This document shows positions 7,710 to 22,424 of a stretch of 64,000 nucleotides of DNA, piece by piece. A program made the translations under genes and the position numbers. The notes beneath the pieces were generated by a model, which did not search any database, had not been told where the DNA came from, and was given only the letters and a program-made list of their open reading frames with translations. Source of the DNA: Pinisolibacter aquiterrae. Lineage in GTDB: Bacteria > Pseudomonadota > Alphaproteobacteria > Rhizobiales > Ancalomicrobiaceae. The stretch's first letter is position 1. Each line of letters starts with the position of its first letter. The stretch is from assembly GCF_019160155.1 (NCBI RefSeq), contig NZ_JAFNIH010000019.1, positions 1-64,000 on the forward strand, read 5' to 3'.

Positions 7710-8093
7710 TCACACCTCGGGCAACGGACGCGGTCGGCGATCCTCGCCGATCGCCACGAAGGTGAAGACGGCCGAGGTCACCTTGACCATCTCGTCGCCC
7801 TCGCGCGGACGGCGCCAGGCCTCGATCAGGATCTTCATCGAGGTGCGGCCCGTGCCGACGATGGTCCCGTAGAAACTGACCTCGTCACCGACCAGAACCG
7901 GCTTCAGAAACGCCATCCCCTCGACCGCGATCGTCGCCGCGCGCCCACGCGCGCGTCGCGTCGCGACGTTGCCGGCGGCGAGGTCCATGTGGGCCATCAG
8001 CCAACCGCCGAAGATGTCGCCGGCCGGATTGGTGTCGCCCGGCATGGCGATGGTGCGGATGACGGGGGCGCTGTCGGGCGGATGATCGGACAC
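7710..8093 (-). CDS. Acyl-CoA thioesterase, YciA-type hot-dog fold
   Basis: A 127-residue single hot-dog-domain thioesterase that hydrolyses acyl-CoA to free acid and CoA. Diagnostic segments are MPGDTNPAGDIFGGWLMAHM, with the catalytic Asp region and the helix after it, then VGDEVSFYGTIVGTGRTSM and AVFTFVAIGEDRRPRPLP. I place the start at the GTG at 8093: a CGGAG ribosome site lies eight bases before it, and residues further upstream in the frame look non-coding (Arg-rich). The length equals that of YciA enzymes. It is convergent with the GST gene and probably monocistronic. Confidence 0.87.
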   Translation of the reverse strand: MSDHPPDSAPVIRTIAMPGDTNPAGDIFGGWLMAHMDLAAGNVATRRARGRAATIAVEGMAFLKPVLVGDEVSFYGTIVGTGRTSMKILIEAWRRPREGDEMVKVTSAVFTFVAIGEDRRPRPLPEV

Positions 8094-8226
8094 GCGGAAC
8101 TCCGGACGGACGAGACGGCGGAAGGCGTCGCGATGATGCGCGGCGGGCGAACCCGCGTCGCCGCGACCCGACGCCGCTGGAAGCCGATCGGTGAACCCGA
8201 CCGGCCGAGGACGAACCCGCGATCGA

Positions 8227-8376
8227 TCAGTCGTGATCGATCCAGCGATGGCGCAGACCGGCGTGGCGGCTGTATTCGCGCATGCCGCATTCGTCCGTCG
8301 TCGAACGGAACCGCGGCCGCGTCGGCGCGACCGTGAGACCGAAGGTGCGGCGCAGAACCTCGAGAAGACCGACCAT
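8227..8376 (-). CDS. Small conserved-looking protein of unknown function (49 aa)
   Basis: A 49-codon frame preceded by a very strong ribosome site (GAAGGAGGG, six bases from the ATG). The peptide starts MVGLLEVLRRTFG, an amphipathic helix, and has a basic C-terminal half with one Cys and several His (MREYSRHAGLRHRW). I recognise no family. The strong ribosome site and its own 290-base upstream region argue that it is real. A 14-bp palindrome and a motif shared with the small gene at 10347-10523 lie about 140 bases upstream. It is not part of the neighbouring thioesterase gene. Confidence 0.6.
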   Translation of the reverse strand: MVGLLEVLRRTFGLTVAPTRPRFRSTTDECGMREYSRHAGLRHRWIDHD

Positions 8377-8498
8377 GGAACCCTCCTTCGTCGGTGAAAT
8401 TGGACCTGAAGCCCTCGGTCGCGCGTCCCTCCTCGACTGCGGTTCGATCCCCGCACTGTCATTGTGCGCGAAGCCTACCATATTGCGCCGCAACATGA

Positions 8499-10301
<1,803 letters not shown>

Positions 10302-10346
10302 AGGCCTCCGATCGCCGGGACGGCCCTCGGCCGTCCCCGGGCGAGG

Positions 10347-10523
10347 TCACCAGCGGCAGGCGCCGCCGAGGACGTAACGCGTGCGGGTTCCCTCGCGCGC
10401 CGCTTCCCGGTGCGAGAGTTCCAGATCGATCCGCATCGAACTGTCGTCGTGCTCGGCGGCCGCGTCGGCCTCGCCGAAGTCGCCGCGGAACAGCCGTCCG
10501 GCGAGCGCGATGAGTCGGGTCAT
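10347..10523 (-). CDS. Small protein of unknown function (58 aa)
   Basis: A 58-codon frame with a CAGGAG ribosome site seven bases before the ATG. The peptide begins MTRLIALAGRLFRGDFGEAD, a hydrophobic/basic helix followed by an acidic stretch, then RIDLELSHREAAREGTRTRY. No family is recognised and there is no clear membrane segment. A perfect CRP-type palindrome lies about 90 bases upstream, and two copies of a motif shared with the small gene at 8227-8376 lie further up. It is separated from ligA by 189 bases and has its own regulatory region. Confidence 0.6.
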   Translation of the reverse strand: MTRLIALAGRLFRGDFGEADAAAEHDDSSMRIDLELSHREAAREGTRTRYVLGGACRW

Positions 10524-10610
10524 GGTGGTCTCCTGATCGAAATCCTGACAGGCCCACTCGGCTCGACGTTCTTCCCTCGGGCACGCCTCCATCGGGCGCG
10601 CCGCTGTCGT

Positions 10611-10626
10611 TGTGACGAAGATCACA
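10611..10626. promoter_or_regulatory. Perfect CRP/FNR-family operator
   Basis: TGTGA-CGAAGA-TCACA is an exact match to the CRP half-site arrangement TGTGA-N6-TCACA. It lies 88 bases upstream of the small gene at 10523, in a region with no other gene start. Depending on where the promoter lies it could activate or repress; a weak TTGCCA-N17-TCATAG pair on the minus strand would place the site near the start of transcription. Confidence 0.55.
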
Positions 10627-10656
10627 TCCGACTATGACGATATGCGGGCAGGAATG

Positions 10657-10686
10657 GCAATTCATGCCCGTCATGCAAATTCATGC
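10657..10686. promoter_or_regulatory. Two copies of motif GCAA(T/A)TTCATGC
   Basis: GCAATTCATGC (10657-10667) and GCAAATTCATGC (10675-10686) are repeated with an 18-base period. They lie 134-163 bases upstream of the small gene start at 10523. A single related copy (8512-8523) lies 136-147 bases upstream of the other small gene. Confidence 0.4.
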
Positions 10687-10712
10687 GGCGTCGATCGGCC
10701 GGTCGCCGGCCG

Positions 10713-14544
<3,832 letters not shown>

Positions 14545-14672
14545 GGGGTGTCCGTGATTCTCCGGGAGCGTCGTCGGACGATAGCCGCAGTGAGAACGAA
14601 TCGGAACCCCCCGACGCGGCTCACACCGCGCGCGGGACGATCACGCCTCCGCCCCCACCGGGCACGTCGACC

Positions 14673-15536
14673 TCAGAGGAGCTTCACGCCCGCCAGCGAA
14701 CGCGAGATCCAGCTCGACGTGTCCTCGCTCGGCTCGTAGCCGCCCTTCTTGAGGAGGTCGTAGCTGTCCTTGTACCACGGGCTGTCCGGGAAATTGTGCC
14801 CGAGCACCGCCGCCGCCGTCTGCGCCTCGTTGACCACGCCCATGGCGTAGTAGCACTCGACCAGACGCGCCAGCGCCTCCTCGACGTGACGGGTCGTCTG
14901 ATACTGCGACACCACCGACTTGAAGCGGTTGATCGCCGCCAGATACTGATGCTTGCGCAGGTAGAAGCGGCCGATGTCCATCTCCTTGCCGCCGAGCTGA
15001 TCCTTGACGCTGAGGATCTTCTTGCGCGCGTCCTCGGCATAGGGCGAGGTCGGATATTTCTGGATCAGCTCGTCATAGGCGGCGAGCGCATTGGCGGTGC
15101 GCGCCTGATCGCGGCTGACGTCGGGGATCTGCAGATAGTAGCTCTCCGCCGTCAGATACTGGGCGTAGGCTGCGTCCGGGCTGGTCGGATAGAGCGTGAT
15201 GAAGCGCTGCGCCGAGGTGATGCAGTCGGTGTAGGCGCCGCGCTCGAACTGGGTATAGGCCTGCATCAGCACGGCCTTCTTCGACCATTCCGAATAGGGG
15301 TGGAGCCGGTCGACGTCGTCGAACTTCTTCACCGCGTCGGCGCGCTTGCCCGCCTGCAGCTGCACCAGACCCTCGTTGTAGAGCTGGTCGGCCGGCGTGG
15401 TGTTCTCGAGAAGATCGTCCTTCTGCGAGGCACAGGACGCGAGCAGCAGCGACAGAGCCAGGGCCGAGCCCACCCGCCCGCGTGAACCGATGCGCCGAAG
15501 CACCGCGACGGGGTTCGTCGAAAATCCCATGCCCAT
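14673..15536 (-). CDS. bamD: Outer-membrane assembly lipoprotein BamD
   Basis: A 287-residue lipoprotein of the BAM complex, which inserts beta-barrel proteins into the outer membrane. A signal peptide with lipobox LLLASC places the acylated Cys near residue 34. It is followed by TPR-like repeats (ADQLYNEGLVQLQAGKRADA; QAYTQFERGAYTDCITSAQR; YAQYLTAESYYLQIPD; FYLRKHQYLAAINRFKSV), as in the BamD/ComL family. Start 15536 is chosen; 15530 is equally possible, and neither has a strong ribosome site. It lies between lpxC and recN, linking lipid A and outer-membrane protein assembly to the end of the dcw region. Confidence 0.92.
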   Translation of the reverse strand: MGMGFSTNPVAVLRRIGSRGRVGSALALSLLLASCASQKDDLLENTTPADQLYNEGLVQLQAGKRADAVKKFDDVDRLHPYSEWSKKAVLMQAYTQFERGAYTDCITSAQRFITLYPTSPDAAYAQYLTAESYYLQIPDVSRDQARTANALAAYDELIQKYPTSPYAEDARKKILSVKDQLGGKEMDIGRFYLRKHQYLAAINRFKSVVSQYQTTRHVEEALARLVECYYAMGVVNEAQTAAAVLGHNFPDSPWYKDSYDLLKKGGYEPSEDTSSWISRSLAGVKLL

Positions 15537-15750
15537 CACTTCGCCATCCCCATGCTCACGCGATCGACCGTGCCGAACCCGCATCTCGTCCGCTGTACCT
15601 CGAGCATCCGCCGCGCTCGACACGACGGCGACCTCGCTCGACCTTCTACCGCGTCGAGCGTTCGCCGTCATCTTCGTGAGAAGGCATTGGTCCGTTTTTG
15701 TGGCGGACACCGAAATCGGACGCGCGACGCGGCGGATCGTCGGGACGGGT

Positions 15751-16713
15751 TCAGGCCACTTCGGCGCGGAAGGCGGGCGCCACCATGGCGGTGCCGAGCT
15801 CGGCCGCCGGCGTCGCCGGACGGCTCGCCGCCTCGACCAGCGCCCAGGCGGTCGGATCGGCGAAGAGCGCCTGAAGGGTCATGAAGTTGAGGCGATGGCC
15901 GCCCTTGTAGGAGCGATAGAGCCCCTGGATCGGCGCGCCGGACAGCGCCAGATCGCCGATCGCGTCGAGCAGCTTGTGCCGCACGAACTCGTCGACGAAA
16001 CGCAGGCCTTCCGGATTGAGAATGCGATCGTCCTTGATCGCCACCGAATTCTCGAGACTCGACCCCTGGCACAGGCCCATCGGCAACAGCTTCTCGAGAT
16101 CGGAGACGAAGCCGAAGGTGCGCGCCCGCGAGATCTGGCCGCGGAACGAGGCCGGCGTCAGATCGACCCCGATCGACTGATGGCCGATCACCGGATTGGT
16201 GAAGTCGATGGTGACCTCGTAGCGCGATCCCTCGTGGGGCCGCAGCTCGGCCCAGGCGGCGCCGTTCTCGACGCGGATCGGCTTGAGAATCTTGAGAAAG
16301 CGGCGACGGACCGCCTGGCGGACCACGCCGACCTGATCGATCGCCTCGACGAAGGCCTCCGACGATCCGTCCATCACCGGGACTTCCGAGCCGTCGATCT
16401 CGACGATCACGTTGTCGATGCCGAGGCCGCGCAGCGCCGCCATCAGATGCTCGATCGTCGCGACCGAGGCCGCGCGCGGATCGCCCACCATGGTGCAGAG
16501 GTCGGTGGCGGAGACGTTCTTCCAGGCCGCGGGGATCTCGACGTCGCGCCCGCCCTCGAGGCCGGTGCGCAGGAAGACGATGCCGGTGTCGGGGTCGGCG
16601 GGATGGAGCGAGAGCGAGACGCGCAGACCACTGTGGACGCCGATCCCCACGACCCGAGCCGTGTCGCCGATCGTCGTCTGGAAGTTCGCCGTGTTGCGCG
16701 CCATCGTCTTCAT
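15751..16713 (-). CDS. lpxC: UDP-3-O-acyl-N-acetylglucosamine deacetylase LpxC
   Basis: A 320-residue zinc enzyme, the first committed step of lipid A synthesis. Motifs: VGIGVHSG near the N-terminus, SVATIEHLMAALRGLGIDN carrying the first zinc His, VPVMDGSSEAFVEAI, and DEFVRHKLLDAIGDLAL carrying the second zinc His and the zinc Asp. Length and order are normal. It follows the ftsZ terminator, so it probably has its own promoter in the 240 bases before it. Presence of lpxC with bamD shows that the organism builds a lipid A-containing outer membrane. Confidence 0.96.
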   Translation of the reverse strand: MKTMARNTANFQTTIGDTARVVGIGVHSGLRVSLSLHPADPDTGIVFLRTGLEGGRDVEIPAAWKNVSATDLCTMVGDPRAASVATIEHLMAALRGLGIDNVIVEIDGSEVPVMDGSSEAFVEAIDQVGVVRQAVRRRFLKILKPIRVENGAAWAELRPHEGSRYEVTIDFTNPVIGHQSIGVDLTPASFRGQISRARTFGFVSDLEKLLPMGLCQGSSLENSVAIKDDRILNPEGLRFVDEFVRHKLLDAIGDLALSGAPIQGLYRSYKGGHRLNFMTLQALFADPTAWALVEAASRPATPAAELGTAMVAPAFRAEVA

Positions 16714-16953
16714 CCGTTGATCCCCGCCCCGCTCGTGACCGAACTCGAGGAAATGATCTCCCTCCCCTCGTCCCGGTCCCGCCGCCGCACCCGAGAGGGG
16801 GAGCCGAAGCGGTCGTCCGAAGGAAGCCTCGACTGAACACTACCCGTCATGCAGCGCGAAGCGAAATCACGCTTGATTACACATTGTTACCACGATTGGA
16901 TTTCCGATTTCCCTTTCCTTTCAATGAAATGGCAGAGCACTTCGCACATGCGG

Positions 16954-16986
16954 AAACGGGGCCCGCCACATATGTGACGGACCCCG
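16954..16986 (-). terminator. Terminator after ftsZ, within the ftsZ-lpxC gap
   Basis: Downstream of the ftsZ stop, minus-strand arms CGGGGTCCGTCAC and GTGGCGGGCCCCG pair through about 13 bp (two G-U pairs) around an ATAT loop, followed by TTT. This ends the dcw transcript. The rest of the 300-base gap (16714-16953) is relatively AT-rich and presumably holds the lpxC promoter; a TGGTAACAAT element resembles an extended -10, but no clear -35 is seen. Confidence 0.75.
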
Positions 16987-17014
16987 CTCGAGAGGCGTTC
17001 CGAAGGACGCCGCG

Positions 17015-18880
17015 TCAGTTCGCCTGACGCCGCAGGAAGGCGGGAATCTCGAGATTGTCTTCCTCGCTCGCCCGCGAGGCGACGCTCGGACGACCCATCG
17101 GGTCGAGATGGCCCGCCGCCGGACGGTGGGTCGGCTCGGGCGCGCGCGGCGCCGGACGCTTGGCGAAGTCCTCGTGAGAGGCCGAGCGATAGGCCGAGGC
17201 CTCACGCGGCGCCGGCTGTTGGAAGGTCGGCTCGCGCGCCGCCGCCGGGGCCTCGTCGTGCTCGTCGCGACGGCCGAGACCGTGGGCGAGACGCTGCAGC
17301 AGACCGCGCGGACGCGACTCCTCGGCGTGGCTCTCCTCGGGCTTCGCCATCTGGCGCTGAGCGATCGGCGGGAATTCGTCGATGCGCGGCACCCGGGTCT
17401 GGGCGGTCGGACGCTCGGCGGTCGGCGGGATGTAGGGGCTGCGATCGACCTGCGGTTCGGCCCGCATCGTCGGCTGCTCGATCTCCTGGATGGGGTCCTT
17501 GTGGACGTAGGTCGGCGCCGCCGGCTCGTAGCGCTGGATGGTGACGGCCGGGTCGGCCGCCGCCTGGGTCACCGGCTGCGGCATCGGCTGAGGCGCTTCC
17601 ATCGCCGAGGCGGCGACGGCCTTGATGTCGAGCTCCATGCGGGCGGCGAGCGCGTCGCGCACCATCTCCTCGGAGCGGGCCGGCGCGGCCGCCGCCGGGG
17701 CGGCATGGACCGGAGCCGGCGCCGGGGCCGGAGCGGGCGCCGGGGCCGGAGCGGCCGGGGCGTGGTGCGCATGGGCATGGGCGGCGCTCGGCGCGGGCGC
17801 CGCGGCGGCGGCGCGCTGCGGCTCGAGCGCGGCGGGAACCGGACGGCCGGCGGCGCGCAGACGGTTGGCGAGATCCGCCATCCGCGCTTCCTGCTGGTTC
17901 ACCTCGGTCTTGACCTCCTGGTCGATGCCGGTCGCGACCACCGAGACGCGGACCACGCCCTCGAGGCTGTCGTCGAAGGTGGCGCCGAGGATGATGTTGG
18001 CGTCCGGATCCACTTCCTCGCGGATGCGGGTGGCGGCCTCGTCGACCTCGAACAGGGTGAGATCCTTGCCGCCCGAGATCGAGATGAGGACGCCCTTGGA
18101 GCCCTTCATCGAGGTCTCGTCGAGCAGCGGATTGGCGATCGCGGCCTCGGCGGCCTGGAGGGCGCGCTTGTCGCCGGAGGATTCGCCGGTGCCCATCATC
18201 GCCTTGCCCATGCCGCGCATGATCGAGCGGACGTCGGCGAAGTCGAGGTTGATGAGGCCTTCCTTGACCATCAGATCGGTGATGCAGGCGACACCCGAAT
18301 AGAGCACCTGGTCGGCCATCGCGAAGGCGTCGGCGAAGGTGGTCCGCTCGTTGGCGATGCGGAACAGGTTCTGGTTCGGGATGACGATCAGCGTGTCGAC
18401 GCTCTTCTGCAGCTCGACGATGCCGTCGCCGGCGACGCGCATGCGCCGGGCGCCCTCGAACTGGAACGGCTTGGTGACGACGCCGACGGTGAGGATGCCC
18501 ATCTCGCGCGCCGCCTTGGCGATGACCGGCGCCGCACCCGTTCCGGTGCCGCCGCCCATGCCGGCGGTGATGAAGACCATGTGGGCGCCCGTGAGGTGAT
18601 CGTTGATCTCGTCGAGGACCTCGTCGGCGGCGGCCCGGCCGACTTCCGGCATCGAGCCGGCGCCCAACCCTTCCGTGACCGCCACGCCCATCTGGATGAT
18701 GCGTTCGGCCTTGGACAGGGTCAGCGCCTGAGCGTCGGTGTTGGCGACGACGAAGTCGACGCCCTTCAATCCGGCCTGGATCATGTTGTTGACGGCGTTG
18801 CCACCGGCACCACCCACACCGAACACGGTGATCCTCGGCTTCAGTTCCCGAATGTCGGGCATCTTCAGATTGAGCGTCAT
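17015..18880 (-). CDS. ftsZ: Cell division protein FtsZ with long C-terminal linker
   Basis: A 621-residue tubulin-like GTPase that forms the division ring. The N-terminal ~320 residues hold the GTPase core: [18 protein letters not shown], the tubulin signature [13 protein letters not shown], and the T7 region. After it comes a linker of nearly 290 residues, extremely rich in Ala and Pro (17690-17830 encodes APAPAP-type repeats and a His-Ala run). The protein ends in the conserved peptide [13 protein letters not shown], which docks FtsA and other partners. The total length is well above the ~400 of classical FtsZ, but long linkers are common in Hyphomicrobiales. The start at 18880 ([16 protein letters not shown]) matches the family; an upstream Met at 19000 would overlap ftsA. 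Confidence 0.96.
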   Translation of the reverse strand: MTLNLKMPDIRELKPRITVFGVGGAGGNAVNNMIQAGLKGVDFVVANTDAQALTLSKAERIIQMGVAVTEGLGAGSMPEVGRAAADEVLDEINDHLTGAHMVFITAGMGGGTGTGAAPVIAKAAREMGILTVGVVTKPFQFEGARRMRVAGDGIVELQKSVDTLIVIPNQNLFRIANERTTFADAFAMADQVLYSGVACITDLMVKEGLINLDFADVRSIMRGMGKAMMGTGESSGDKRALQAAEAAIANPLLDETSMKGSKGVLISISGGKDLTLFEVDEAATRIREEVDPDANIILGATFDDSLEGVVRVSVVATGIDQEVKTEVNQQEARMADLANRLRAAGRPVPAALEPQRAAAAAPAPSAAHAHAHHAPAAPAPAPAPAPAPAPVHAAPAAAAPARSEEMVRDALAARMELDIKAVAASAMEAPQPMPQPVTQAAADPAVTIQRYEPAAPTYVHKDPIQEIEQPTMRAEPQVDRSPYIPPTAERPTAQTRVPRIDEFPPIAQRQMAKPEESHAEESRPRGLLQRLAHGLGRRDEHDEAPAAAREPTFQQPAPREASAYRSASHEDFAKRPAPRAPEPTHRPAAGHLDPMGRPSVASRASEEDNLEIPAFLRRQAN

Positions 18881-18978
18881 GGCATCCTCGCTTGTCCCAC
18901 CCATGGGCGCCGGGCGGTCGTCGTCTTCATCGTCACCGAACGATCCGGTCGCGCCCCTTTCGAGGCGCCCGGACCCAC

Positions 18979-20307
18979 TCACCAACTCTCCTTCAGCCAT
19001 TGGCCGACGCGGGAGAGGTAATGCCCCCCCGAGGCGGCCGAGGGCCGACGCTGGTTGCGCAGATCGAACTGTTCGATCTGAGCCACCTGCGGATAGATCA
19101 ACAGGCCCACGGCGGCGGCGAACGCCGCGCCCTTGGCCGCCTGCGGCAGCCCGGCGATGCCGAGCGGCCGGCCGAGACGGACGTTCCGTCCCAGAATTCT
19201 GCGCGCGACCTCGACCACGCCGGTGAGCTGGCTCGCTCCCCCGGTCAGGACGACCCGCTTGCCGACGCGGCCCGCGAAGCCCGACTTGGCGAGCCGGTCG
19301 CGGGTCAGCTCCAGGATCTCCTCGACCCGGGGCCGAATGATCCGGGTCAACGCGCCGCGCGGCACGTTGACGATGTCATGGCGCTCCGCGCCGACCGACG
19401 ACACGCCGATCACCTCGTGATCGTCGGACGAGGTGGCGAGCGCCGAGCCGTGCAGCGTCTTGATGCGCTCGGCGTCGGCGACCCGGGTCGACAGCCCCTG
19501 CGCGATGTCCATGGTGACGTGATGCCCGCCGATGGCGATCGCATCGACGTGGCAGAAGGCCCCGTCGGCGAAGACCGACATCGAGGTGGTGCCGCCACCC
19601 ATGTCGACGCAGGCGACGCCGAGATCGGCCTCGTCGTCGACGAGGGTGGCGAGGCCCGAGGCATAGGGCGTGGCGACGATCGTCTCGACCTCGAGATGGC
19701 AGCGGTTGACCGCCAGCTCGAGATTGCGCACCGGCGCGCAGTCGGCCCCGACCACGTGCATGTCGACGGCGAGCTTCTCGCCGAGCATGCCGACCGGATC
19801 CTTGATGCCGCGCGTGCCGTCGAGCGCGTAGCCGATCGGCAGCGAATGGATCAGCGTGCGGTCCTCGGTCAGCGAATGGGAGGCACCGGCCGCCAGCACG
19901 CGCTGGATGTCGGCCTCGTCGACCACCTCGCCGCCGACGTCCACATGCGCCCGGTAGACCTCCGAATGGAGCCGCCCGGCGGTGATGTTGAGGATCAGGC
20001 TCTCGATCGTCAGGCCCGCCATGCGCTCGGCCGCGTCGACCGCCAGCCGGATCGACTGCTCCGCCTCGTCGAGATTGACCACCATGCCCGACTTCATGCC
20101 GCGCGAGCGTTGCATGCCGTAGCCGAGCACGGTCAGATCGTGGGTCCGGCCCGGCAGCACCTTGTCGTGGCCGCGCGGAGTCAGCTTGGCGATGATGCAG
20201 GTGACCTTGGTCGAGCCGACGTCGAGCACCGAGACGACGCTCGCCCGGCGGTTCGACAGCGGACGCATCCGCGGCACGGTGTGATCGGAGGGAGGAAGCG
20301 TCGTCAT
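18979..20307 (-). CDS. ftsA: Cell division protein FtsA
   Basis: A 442-residue actin-like ATPase that tethers FtsZ to the membrane. Phosphate-binding loops are [16 protein letters not shown] and [16 protein letters not shown], and the adenosine motif is [13 protein letters not shown]. The C-terminal [11 protein letters not shown] is the expected amphipathic membrane-targeting helix. The ATG overlaps the ftsQ stop by four bases (ATGA), so translation is probably coupled. It is followed by ftsZ after 98 bases. Confidence 0.95.
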   Translation of the reverse strand: MTTLPPSDHTVPRMRPLSNRRASVVSVLDVGSTKVTCIIAKLTPRGHDKVLPGRTHDLTVLGYGMQRSRGMKSGMVVNLDEAEQSIRLAVDAAERMAGLTIESLILNITAGRLHSEVYRAHVDVGGEVVDEADIQRVLAAGASHSLTEDRTLIHSLPIGYALDGTRGIKDPVGMLGEKLAVDMHVVGADCAPVRNLELAVNRCHLEVETIVATPYASGLATLVDDEADLGVACVDMGGGTTSMSVFADGAFCHVDAIAIGGHHVTMDIAQGLSTRVADAERIKTLHGSALATSSDDHEVIGVSSVGAERHDIVNVPRGALTRIIRPRVEEILELTRDRLAKSGFAGRVGKRVVLTGGASQLTGVVEVARRILGRNVRLGRPLGIAGLPQAAKGAAFAAAVGLLIYPQVAQIEQFDLRNQRRPSAASGGHYLSRVGQWLKESW

Positions 20308-21215
20308 CCGCGAGCCTCCTTCTTGGCGCCGGACTTGATTCGCATCTGCTCGCGCCGAACCGCCGCCGCGGCGTCGGAGAGACGCACGAACAGACGATCG
20401 GGAACGCGCATGTCGACCACCTCGACGTCGCGCTCGAGCAGCTTCTTGGAGTCCTGGAGCACCGCCACGCGCTCGAGCGCCGCGGCCGGGTTCTCCTCCG
20501 GCAACAGGATCTCGATCCCGTCGACGGTGATCATGTTCCAGCGCCGTTCCGCCACCAGTACCGCGGCGCGGATCTTCGGCCGGAGGCTCGGCGCGGCGTT
20601 CATCAGCTCGACCGCCTCGGCGACGCGCGTATTGGCGCCCTGACCGACGATCAGCGGCAGGCCGGCGTTGCGCGTCTCGAGCACGTCGCTCATCACCGCG
20701 CCGGTCCTGTCGACCACCCGCACCTTGCCCTCGTCCTGCCACAGCGCGAACGGCCGGCGCTCGGTGAGATTGACGACGATCCGGTTGGGATAGAGCTTCT
20801 TGACGGCGACGTCGGCGATCCAGGGGATCTCGGCGATGCGCGAGCGCGCCTTCTCGACGTCGACCATCAGCAGCGACGACGTCTGGGTGACGTCGATCCG
20901 ATCGGAGATTTCGGTGGAATCGGCCTCCGACAGGCCCCGGATCTCGATCGAGGCGACCGAAAAGCCGAGACCGGCGGTCAGCGCGTCGGCGGCGGTGCGC
21001 CACGCCCCCGACAGTGCCATGCCGTAGACGCCCCAGGCGCCGAGGAAGGCGAGCGCGGCGACGGTGCCCTGCATCGGACGCACCGACGAGAGCATCCGGT
21101 CGGCGAGACGGGTCCAGCGCCGAACGGTCCGCACGACCCGGCGCCAGTGAAATCCCGCGTCCTGCGGCATTTCACGAGCGTAGGGCGTACGATCCCAGCG
21201 CCGAGTGTCCCTCAC
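20304..21215 (-). CDS. ftsQ: Cell division protein FtsQ
   Basis: A 303-residue bitopic divisome protein. A basic cytoplasmic N-terminus is followed by one membrane helix (MQGTVAALAFLGAWGVYGM) and a POTRA domain (VASIEIRGLSEADSTEISDRI), then the FtsQ/DivIB domain (IPWIADVAVKKLYPNRIVVNL; ERRPFALWQDEGKVRVVD). I choose the GTG at 21215 because it overlaps the ddl stop as GTGA, mirroring the ATGA overlap with ftsA at the other end. The first ATG (21170) would leave a 41-base gap and a slightly shorter tail. Acts in the FtsQLB complex with FtsL. Confidence 0.92.
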   Translation of the reverse strand: MRDTRRWDRTPYAREMPQDAGFHWRRVVRTVRRWTRLADRMLSSVRPMQGTVAALAFLGAWGVYGMALSGAWRTAADALTAGLGFSVASIEIRGLSEADSTEISDRIDVTQTSSLLMVDVEKARSRIAEIPWIADVAVKKLYPNRIVVNLTERRPFALWQDEGKVRVVDRTGAVMSDVLETRNAGLPLIVGQGANTRVAEAVELMNAAPSLRPKIRAAVLVAERRWNMITVDGIEILLPEENPAAALERVAVLQDSKKLLERDVEVVDMRVPDRLFVRLSDAAAAVRREQMRIKSGAKKEARG

Positions 21216-22141
21216 CGATCGCAACTCGCGTCCTCCACCAACCATGTGACCAGCTCCTCGAAGGAGAGGCCCGAATGAGCCGCCATCTCCGGAGCCAACG
21301 ACGTCGCCGTCATCCCCGGTTGCGTATTCACCTCGAGACAGACGAGTTCCCCGGTGCCCCGATCGTCGTATCGGAAGTCGGCTCGCGACACTCCGCGACA
21401 GCCGAGCGCCCGATGCGCCCTGACCGCCAGCATTTGGACCTCTTGGTAAATATCTGGTAAAATTTGCGCCGGAAGGACGTGACGAGACCCACCTTTCCGA
21501 TACTTCGCATCGAAGTCGTAGAAGGCCTGACCCTCGGGAAGGATCTCGATGATGCCGAGCGCCCGCTCGGCCCCGGGGATGCCCTGCACCGCGCAGGTGA
21601 GCTCCCGCCCCGCCACGAATTTCTCCACCAGAACCGCGTCCCCATAGGGCCAATCCTCGCGCAGCAGCTCCTGCGGCGGATGGGTGCGGTCGGCGCTGAC
21701 GATGATGACCCCGAAGGACGAGCCCTCGGCCACCGGCTTCACCACGTAAGGCACGGGCAGAACATGCTCTCTCGCCGCCTCGAAGCGGCTCGTCACGACC
21801 CCGCGGGCGAGCGGGATGCCGGCCTGGGCGAAGACCATCTTGGCCTTGTCCTTGTTCATCGCCAGCGCCGAGGCGAGGATGCCGGAATGGGTGTAGGGGA
21901 TCCGGAGCGTCTCCAGCATGCCCTGGATCGCCCCGCCCTCGCCCCAGGGGCCGTGCAGCGCGTTGAAGGCGACATCGGGCCCCAGCGCCTCCAGACGGGC
22001 GTAGACGTCCTTGCCGACGTCGAGGCGGGTGACCCGGTAACCGGAGCGCTCCAGGGCCGCCGCGCAGGCCTCGCCCGACCACAGGCTCACCTGCCGCTCC
22101 GAGTCCCACCCCCCCATCAACACCGCGACGTGCTTGGTCAT
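21212..22141 (-). CDS. ddl: D-alanine--D-alanine ligase
   Basis: A 309-residue ATP-grasp enzyme that makes the D-Ala-D-Ala dipeptide for MurF. Visible are VAVLMGGWDSERQVSLWSG, FNALHGPWGEGGAIQGMLE, VVKPVAEGSSFGV (ATP-binding Lys and loop), and CLEVNTQPGMTATSL with the Mg-binding Glu and Asn. The length is that of DdlB. The ATG at 22141 gives the family N-terminus; an ATG nine bases upstream is also possible. The gene overlaps ftsQ by four bases and lies 283 bases after murB, the largest gap inside the dcw run apart from the GIY-YIG insertion. Confidence 0.95.
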   Translation of the reverse strand: MTKHVAVLMGGWDSERQVSLWSGEACAAALERSGYRVTRLDVGKDVYARLEALGPDVAFNALHGPWGEGGAIQGMLETLRIPYTHSGILASALAMNKDKAKMVFAQAGIPLARGVVTSRFEAAREHVLPVPYVVKPVAEGSSFGVIIVSADRTHPPQELLREDWPYGDAVLVEKFVAGRELTCAVQGIPGAERALGIIEILPEGQAFYDFDAKYRKGGSRHVLPAQILPDIYQEVQMLAVRAHRALGCRGVSRADFRYDDRGTGELVCLEVNTQPGMTATSLAPEMAAHSGLSFEELVTWLVEDASCDR

Positions 22142-22424
22142 CTCATTCATCCCAGTTGCCGGGCGGCCGTCGTGGCGCCCCCGAATCGCTTCGGCCCGAG
22201 CGGAGGTCCGCCGGGCGTGAAAGAACATGTCCGATACGCAGGAACTGAACGCGTCGCCCTCGCCGATGCGTCACGCCCGTGAGGCCGGGCGCCCGAATCC
22301 ATCCGCCGAAGCGGCGAGGCTTCGCGCCAGCATGAATCGAAGCTCGGCGAAAGTCACCATGCCATCAGGGGCTTCGGAGATTTGGTCGCGCCCCGCGCAG
22401 GCGCCCGTCGGAGGCGCGGCGCGC

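Noticed and set aside
17690-17830. GC-rich repeats in ftsZ as a CRISPR or mobile repeat
   Set aside because: They encode in-frame Ala-Pro repeats of the FtsZ linker; there are no spacers.
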